DNA from: Bacillota bacterium
GTDB lineage: Bacteria > Bacillota > Clostridia > Peptostreptococcales > Anaerovoracaceae
DNA: 38,213 nucleotides
Reading direction: 5' to 3'
Assembly: GCA_017443515.1 (NCBI GenBank)
Contig: JAFRXM010000050.1
Span: 1-38,213 of the forward strand
Positions 33,749 to 38,213 of this stretch are shown here, piece by piece. The number at the start of each line of letters is the position of its first letter. Within the stretch, counting starts at the first letter, position 1. The notes beneath the pieces are model-generated. The model saw only the letters and a program-made list of their open reading frames with translations, did no database searches and was not told where the DNA came from. A program made the position numbers and the translations under genes.

Positions 33749-35217
33749 TGGCTCTGGACGAGGGCACTTCGAGCTGCAGATGCATACTTTTCGACAAGGA
33801 AGGCAATATGAAGAGCGTGGCTCAGAGGTCGTTCAAGCAGATCTACCCCAATCCCGGCTGGGTGGAGCACGACGCCATGGAGATATGGGCAAAGCAGATA
33901 GGCGTTGCCAGAGAAGCCATGGAAAAGATCGGAGCCAAAGCTGAAGATATCGCCGGCATAGGCATCACCGACCAGCGCGAGACGACGGTGGTCTGGGACA
34001 AGGAGACAGGGCTTCCGGTGTGCAACGCCATAGTCTGGCAGTGCAGGCGCACCGCGGAGTACTGCGATTCTCTTGTCGAAGCCGGATATTCAGACATGAT
34101 AAAAGAAAAGACAGGGCTCCTTATAGACGCGTATTTTTCCGGCACCAAGCTGCGCTGGATACTCGAGAATGTCCCCGGAATGCGCGAAAGGGCCGAAAAG
34201 GGCGAGCTGCTTTTCGGAACCATAGACACATGGCTCATATGGAAGCTCACGGGCGGAAAGGTGCACGTCACGGATTTCTCCAACGCCAGCCGCACCATGA
34301 TGTTCAACATACACACCCTTAAGTGGGACGATGAGATCCTGAGCATCCTGAACATCCCTAAAAACATGCTCCCAGAACCGGTTCCCAGCTCCTGCATCTA
34401 CGGGTACACGGATCCTACGATATTCGGCGGCTCTATACCGGTATCCGGCGCCGCGGGCGACCAGCAGTGCGCTCTGTTCGGACAGACCTGCTTTGCGGCC
34501 GGCGAGGCTAAGAACACCTACGGCACGGGCTGCTTCCTGCTTATGAACACAGGTGCGGAGCCGGTTATGTCCAAACACGGCCTTGTTACCACCATAGCCT
34601 GGGGCTTTGGCGACAAAGTCACCTATGCGCTGGAAGGTTCTATATTTGTTGCAGGCGCCGCAGTCCAGTGGATACGCGACGAGATGGACTTCATAGAACA
34701 CTCCGCGGAGATCAGCGAGCTTGCTTCCAAGGTGCCTGACACAGGAGGAGTTTACGTTGTCCCGGCGTTCGTGGGGCTCGGCGCCCCGTACTGGGACTCC
34801 TACGCCAGAGGGATAATAACAGGCATAACGCGCGGCACCAACCGCAGCCACATAGCAAGGGCCGTGCTGGAATCCCTTGCTCTTCAGACCTGCGATGTGC
34901 TTTCAGCCATGGAACAGGACAGCGGAATAGACCTGGCCGGTCTTAAGGTGGACGGTGGAGCTTCTGCTAACGACATGCTGCTGCAGTTCCAGGCTGATAT
35001 GATAGGGGAAGAGGTCTTTAGGCCTTCCTGCATAGAGACAACGGCTCTGGGTGCCGCTTACCTCGCGGGCCTTGCCACAGGTTTCTGGAACAGCCTTGAT
35101 GAGATAAAACACAACTGGTCCATAGACAGAGTATTCGTTTCCTCGGCGACCAAGGCGGAGAGAAAAGCCAAGCTCGACGGCTGGCATCACGCCGTCCGCC
35201 AGGCCATGACGAAGTAA
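33730..35217 (+). CDS. glpK: Glycerol kinase
   Basis: A 495-residue FGGY-family kinase that phosphorylates glycerol to glycerol 3-phosphate in the cytoplasm. It has [15 protein letters not shown] at the N-terminus, [12 protein letters not shown] near 80, [10 protein letters not shown] near 190, a [12 protein letters not shown] phosphate loop near 260, and [18 protein letters not shown] near 410. The ATG follows CTGGAGGAACTGCA and lies inside hemW. No glpF or glpD is in the window, so the gene is separated from the usual glycerol set. A strong terminator follows. Confidence 0.95.
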   Translation: MEKKYVMALDEGTSSCRCILFDKEGNMKSVAQRSFKQIYPNPGWVEHDAMEIWAKQIGVAREAMEKIGAKAEDIAGIGITDQRETTVVWDKETGLPVCNAIVWQCRRTAEYCDSLVEAGYSDMIKEKTGLLIDAYFSGTKLRWILENVPGMRERAEKGELLFGTIDTWLIWKLTGGKVHVTDFSNASRTMMFNIHTLKWDDEILSILNIPKNMLPEPVPSSCIYGYTDPTIFGGSIPVSGAAGDQQCALFGQTCFAAGEAKNTYGTGCFLLMNTGAEPVMSKHGLVTTIAWGFGDKVTYALEGSIFVAGAAVQWIRDEMDFIEHSAEISELASKVPDTGGVYVVPAFVGLGAPYWDSYARGIITGITRGTNRSHIARAVLESLALQTCDVLSAMEQDSGIDLAGLKVDGGASANDMLLQFQADMIGEEVFRPSCIETTALGAAYLAGLATGFWNSLDEIKHNWSIDRVFVSSATKAERKAKLDGWHHAVRQAMTK

Positions 35218-35261
35218 AGCCGGGGGACGGTCCTTAGTTCTCACTCAGAAATACAATAACA

Positions 35262-35288
35262 AAAGAGGAGGGGTTGACCCTCCTCTTT
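35262..35288. terminator. Bidirectional terminator between glpK and MatC-type carrier gene
   Basis: AAAGAGGAGGG (35262-35272) and CCCTCCTCTTT (35278-35288) form a perfect 11-bp stem with a five-base loop GTTGA, with A and T flanks on both sides, between convergent genes. Confidence 0.9.
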
Positions 35289-35328
35289 ATTGTGTCACTT
35301 TTCAGAAAACAGATCGAATCAGCACGTG

Positions 35329-36666
35329 TTACTTGAACATTGCGGGCTTGAGAAGGTTGAAGATTCCAAGTCCTGCGCAAAGAGCATCCATTACCCACAG
35401 ATATGCTGCAAGTACGAACTGACGTGTGAACATCTTCTGTCTCCACTCTTCGTTGGGTACCATACCTAAGCAGATAGAACCTCCGGTGGATACCGGGGAA
35501 ACTGCCGGCAGGTTAGCACCTATGCAGACAGATGTTGCAAGCCATGTCGGGCTGAGTGCGCCTGCAGTAGAGGTGTACAGAGGCTCGACGAGCGGGAGCA
35601 GGGTCGGGGTAACAACGGACATACCGCCGGAGAACAGTGTCATGAAACCAGCCAGCATTGCAATACCTGCCGGGATGAGGTTGGTCGGGAAGTGCTCGCT
35701 GATAGCGTTAGCGATAAGATCAACTGCACCGCCTGCCTTAGCAACACCCATAAGAGTGGTAACGCCTGCAACCATGACCACGATGGGCCAGGGTACTCTG
35801 TTCTTGATGATATCCATCTCTGCGCCCTTGCCGCCGATGTTCATGAACTTCAGGGCTATAGAGCCTGCGATGGCAACAAACTGAATGTCCAGATAACCGA
35901 ACCACTTGGGGTTGTAGCCTGTGATCAGCTTGATGACAGCCGGTACGATAGCAAGGAGTGCAACAATAGCGATTACCCAGATGACCTTCTTGTGTTCTTC
36001 GGTGAATTCGCCCGGTTTTTCGATGGTGCCTACATCTATGTTCTTTGCTCTCCAGCCGCGGCAGATCACGAACAGAACGATGAACATGATAACTACGCCG
36101 ATGAGGCCGTTGAGCCAGATGTACCACTCGAAGTCCTGTGCGTACTCAGCCCACTGGGTCTTTGCGAAGTATCCCAGAGGCTGGGAAGCACCGAGAGCCC
36201 AGGGTGCGAACGAGGAGCTTGCTGCGGGGCACATTACGGAGAATACGATGAGTATCGGGTTGATACCTGCGGAAATGCAGATCTGGAATCCGATAGGAGC
36301 GAGCAGGGCTGTTACAGCGTAGGTGGAGCAGCCGAGCAGGCACATTGCGAAGGAAAGCAGGAAGATCATGAGAGGAAGTATCCATGCACGATTGCGGTTT
36401 GCATAAATGATCTTCTTTGCGACGAGTTCGAGTAAGCCGGTCTTTCCGGTGTAGCCGTAGAAGATGGAAAGGCTTACGATGATGAATGTAAATGATACCG
36501 GCCACATGTTGACCAGCTGGCTGGTCTTAAGTCCGAGGCCGAAGCAGCCGATGAGCCATGCAAAGAGCAGCGCCCAAAGACCGATGTTGTGTCCCAGTTT
36601 GGCGTTGATGAGAATTGACAGCGCCAGACCTACAAGGACGAGGATCAAGCATAATCCTGCTGACAT
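35329..36666 (-). CDS. MatC-type dicarboxylate carrier
   Basis: A 445-residue membrane protein with about twelve hydrophobic segments. The N-terminus (LCLILVLVGLALSILINAKLGHNIGLWALLFAW) resembles the MatC N-terminal domain of dicarboxylate/malonate carriers in the ion-transporter superfamily, and the C-terminus (SPTWLATSVCIGANLPAVSPVSTGGSICLG) carries the substrate-site-like serine/threonine-rich loop. It probably takes up a C3-C4 dicarboxylate; the exact substrate is unknown. ATG 36666 has AAGGAGG nine bases upstream and is preferred over one at 36702. The LysR gene upstream reads the same way. Arg codons CGT/CGC and Ile ATC look more frequent than in the arginine operon. Confidence 0.8.
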   Translation of the reverse strand: MSAGLCLILVLVGLALSILINAKLGHNIGLWALLFAWLIGCFGLGLKTSQLVNMWPVSFTFIIVSLSIFYGYTGKTGLLELVAKKIIYANRNRAWILPLMIFLLSFAMCLLGCSTYAVTALLAPIGFQICISAGINPILIVFSVMCPAASSSFAPWALGASQPLGYFAKTQWAEYAQDFEWYIWLNGLIGVVIMFIVLFVICRGWRAKNIDVGTIEKPGEFTEEHKKVIWVIAIVALLAIVPAVIKLITGYNPKWFGYLDIQFVAIAGSIALKFMNIGGKGAEMDIIKNRVPWPIVVMVAGVTTLMGVAKAGGAVDLIANAISEHFPTNLIPAGIAMLAGFMTLFSGGMSVVTPTLLPLVEPLYTSTAGALSPTWLATSVCIGANLPAVSPVSTGGSICLGMVPNEEWRQKMFTRQFVLAAYLWVMDALCAGLGIFNLLKPAMFK

Positions 36667-36734
36667 TTGAAAAAACCTCCTTAGTTTTAACGAAATGTGC
36701 AATAACTACTGTTTCCTGTGTTGTGACAAACACT

Positions 36735-36750
36735 CTGCGGTCTCCCGCAG
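36735..36750 (-). promoter_or_regulatory. Leader hairpin before MatC-type gene
   Basis: On the minus strand CTGCGG-GAGA-CCGCAG is a perfect 6-bp stem with a GNRA-type tetraloop, located in the predicted 5' leader about 70-85 bases before the start codon. It is not followed by a T tract. Confidence 0.45.
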
Positions 36751-36764
36751 CATTTTATGTTAAT

Positions 36765-36793
36765 ATTTTACCATTAGCTTTTTGGATAATCAA
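36765..36793 (-). promoter_or_regulatory. Promoter of MatC-type carrier gene
   Basis: On the minus strand TTGATT (36793-36788) and TAAAAT (36770-36765) are 17 bases apart. Confidence 0.6.
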
Positions 36794-36879
36794 TCTTCAT
36801 TTTGATATGTTTTATTATATATAGCTATTACGGTATAAAATCTGCAAGTCATTGTATAGAAGCTATAAATCCAGCCGGA

Positions 36880-37812
36880 TCAGAGGCTCTTTGTATAGTC
36901 TTCCACGCAGGCTTCAAGCTGCCTGAGCACCAGGGATCTGTTTGCCGGGCACTTCAGGAAGTACAGGTTGGTACTGCCCGCCCAGTCTGATATCCTGACG
37001 AATCTGATGCCTTCGTGCTCTGCTGCAGGTATATGAGTGGCGGTTATGGCTATCTTTTTTTGCCTTACTATTTCAAACGCACTGCTGTCGCATCCATGCA
37101 GGTTGGTGTACCTGAGGTGCAAGCCCTTTTTTTCACCTTCTTCTTTCCAGGATTGCAATGCGCGGGCGCTTTGCGTATCGTTTTCATCGGGAAAAGGAAA
37201 CGCGAAAGTGAAATCCTCCAGTTCACTGAGCAGAACATCGGAGTGGTTTTTGAAATACTTGTCTGAAACGCCGGCGTAAAGATCCTTCTCGTTTATGATG
37301 TGTCTTGCGGTGATCATATCTCCATGTCCGGAGAAATATGTGTCCAGATCCATCGACTGGTTGAAGGTTATGAATGCGGCGTCAAGCTTTCCCGAGATGA
37401 GGTGCCTTATAAGTTCGTCTGCCTGTCCTTTTGAGACTATCACCTGAGCCCCCGGGTTCCGGAACATGTAATCACTGATGATCTTCTGTTCGTGGTAATT
37501 CCCGAATCGCGGCTGTGAACCTATCTTTATCATGCTGGTATTGGTATTCTTAAGACCATCGATCTGCCGCTTTATGTAGATCCAATCATCGTTGAGCCTT
37601 TTAATAGAACCGATGAGCGATTCGCCCTCATTCGTGAGCTGAAGGTTCCTGGACTTGTTGCTTCTGATAAACAGCTTTATACCCAGTTCCTGCTCTACGT
37701 TGTTAACATATTTAGTAATGATGGATGGAGAATATGGAAGATAGTATGATGCGTCCAGAAAACTTGCGTAACTGGGGAGTTCGCATATGAGTGCCAGCTC
37801 TTCGGTGGTCAT
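36880..37812 (-). CDS. LysR-family transcriptional regulator
   Basis: A 310-residue regulator. The N-terminal winged helix-turn-helix covers about residues 1-65 (SYASFLDASYYLPYSPS, then NNVEQELGIKLFIRS and LQLTNEGESL), and the rest is the periplasmic-binding-like effector domain with MIKIGSQPRFGNYHEQ near 95 and KLDAAFITFNQS near 145. LysR proteins usually control a neighbouring gene; here the MatC-type carrier follows on the same strand after about 210 bases, so it is the likely target. The DNA-binding domain is somewhat divergent from the common LysR pattern. The ATG at 37812 has only a weak ribosome site (GAATGAC). Confidence 0.85.
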   Translation of the reverse strand: MTTEELALICELPSYASFLDASYYLPYSPSIITKYVNNVEQELGIKLFIRSNKSRNLQLTNEGESLIGSIKRLNDDWIYIKRQIDGLKNTNTSMIKIGSQPRFGNYHEQKIISDYMFRNPGAQVIVSKGQADELIRHLISGKLDAAFITFNQSMDLDTYFSGHGDMITARHIINEKDLYAGVSDKYFKNHSDVLLSELEDFTFAFPFPDENDTQSARALQSWKEEGEKKGLHLRYTNLHGCDSSAFEIVRQKKIAITATHIPAAEHEGIRFVRISDWAGSTNLYFLKCPANRSLVLRQLEACVEDYTKSL

Positions 37813-38074
37813 GTCATTCCTCGTGCTTATTCAGGCTGCGCAGATGTATTTTGCTTATGTCTTGGATTATACCATAACGGATAGTATTACAAAATTAAAA
37901 ACGAATTATCAACAGATAAATACAATTGATATATGCTTTATAATTGCATGTCTGTAATCATCGCATTTTTTGAGATGTTTATTTTTTGATTCATGAATCG
38001 ATCGCAAAATTCTTTTTTTGTTCAGTTTTCGGTTTTGTGAGATAAAACACGATAAATGAAAAGACCCGGAAGAT
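37813..38074. other. AT-rich intergenic region, no gene seen
   Basis: This stretch between the LysR gene and the IS3 end holds no supported gene. A minus-strand TATAAT (37871-37866) could be the LysR -10, with only a weak -35. A perfect 12-base palindrome, GATTCATGAATC, lies at 37988-37999 and could be a regulator site. Confidence 0.4.
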
Positions 38075-38213
38075 TGAACTGACCCCAAAAGGTTAGACAA
38101 AAGACTGGTCACGCAATTAAGCGACTTTAGCGGACTGGACCCTGTATTGAACAGGGCTCAGTCCCTTTAGTTTGCCTTTGATACGATGATTGTTGTAATA
38201 GTCGATATATTTC
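38075..38213 (-). mobile_element. IS3-family element, transposase 3' end side
   Basis: The end starts TGAACTGACCCC at 38075, a TG-starting tip with a GACCCC block as in many IS3-family terminal repeats, followed about 40 bases later by the transposase stop. The element continues to the right, so the other terminal repeat and any target duplication are not visible. Confidence 0.75.
38117..38213 (-). CDS. IS3-family transposase OrfB, C-terminal 32 codons
   Basis: Only the C-terminus is in the window. The visible residues end KYIDYYNNHRIKGKLKG then LSPVQYRVQSAKVA and a TAA stop at 38119-38117. The YIDYYNN-R-K--LKG-SPVQYR pattern is the end of the rve integrase domain in IS3-family (IS150-like) OrfB proteins. 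Whether the gene is intact beyond the window is unknown. Confidence 0.88.
   Translation of the reverse strand, partial: KYIDYYNNHRIKGKLKGLSPVQYRVQSAKVA

Noticed and set aside
37909-38112. Minus-strand 67-codon ORF running into the IS3 end
   Set aside because: It is AT-rich, crosses the IS boundary, has no ribosome site and no recognisable domain.

Overview
The window looks like a chromosomal segment of an anaerobic Firmicute, most likely class Clostridia. The signs are the SigA-type promoters with 17-base spacers, strong AGGAGG-like ribosome sites, T-tract terminators, heavy use of ATA (Ile) and AGG/AGA (Arg) codons, rpsT divergent from lepA with hemW nearby, a zinc-ribbon/DUF975 membrane gene set, and LarC and ECF-type genes. 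I cannot assign a genus from sequence alone.

Layout. Positions 1-1573 are the right edge of a mobile region: a leftward IS110-family transposase cut by the window edge, a long non-coding upstream stretch that could encode its bridge RNA, and the 3' half of a tRNA-Pro(GGG), which looks like an attachment-site duplicate left by an integrated island. From 1667 to 5487 runs a four-gene set (His-tailed EamA transporter, DUF362 protein, CysK, zinc-ribbon membrane protein), convergent with an M32 carboxypeptidase (5480-6994, minus). Next come a cytidylate-kinase-like gene, a tRNA-Ala(CGC) on the minus strand sharing a bidirectional terminator with it, a DUF975 membrane protein overlapping galE, and a class I aminotransferase.

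The core is one compact rightward arginine operon, 11202-25585: argG-argH-argC-argJ-argB-argD-argF-carA-carB, followed by an ECF S component and a LarC1-like gene. Together these convert glutamate to arginine by the cyclic acetyl route (bifunctional ArgJ, an ArgB with the N-terminal extension typical of arginine-sensitive kinases) and also supply carbamoyl phosphate. The promoter has consensus -35/-10 boxes, two ARG-box-like sites and a pair of ATATGCGCRTAT palindromes. The standout is carB: it is fused in frame to a C-terminal diaminopimelate-epimerase (DapF) domain in which one of the two catalytic cysteines is an alanine.

Downstream are two tandem MATE exporters, rpsT (minus) and lepA (plus) driven by interleaved divergent promoters, then a Na/Pi cotransporter-PhoU protein, hemW and glpK in overlapping order. 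A bidirectional terminator separates these from a leftward MatC-type dicarboxylate carrier and a LysR regulator. The window ends inside an IS3-family element (from about 38075) whose transposase 3' end is visible.

All family calls are from reading the translations by eye; no database search was run.
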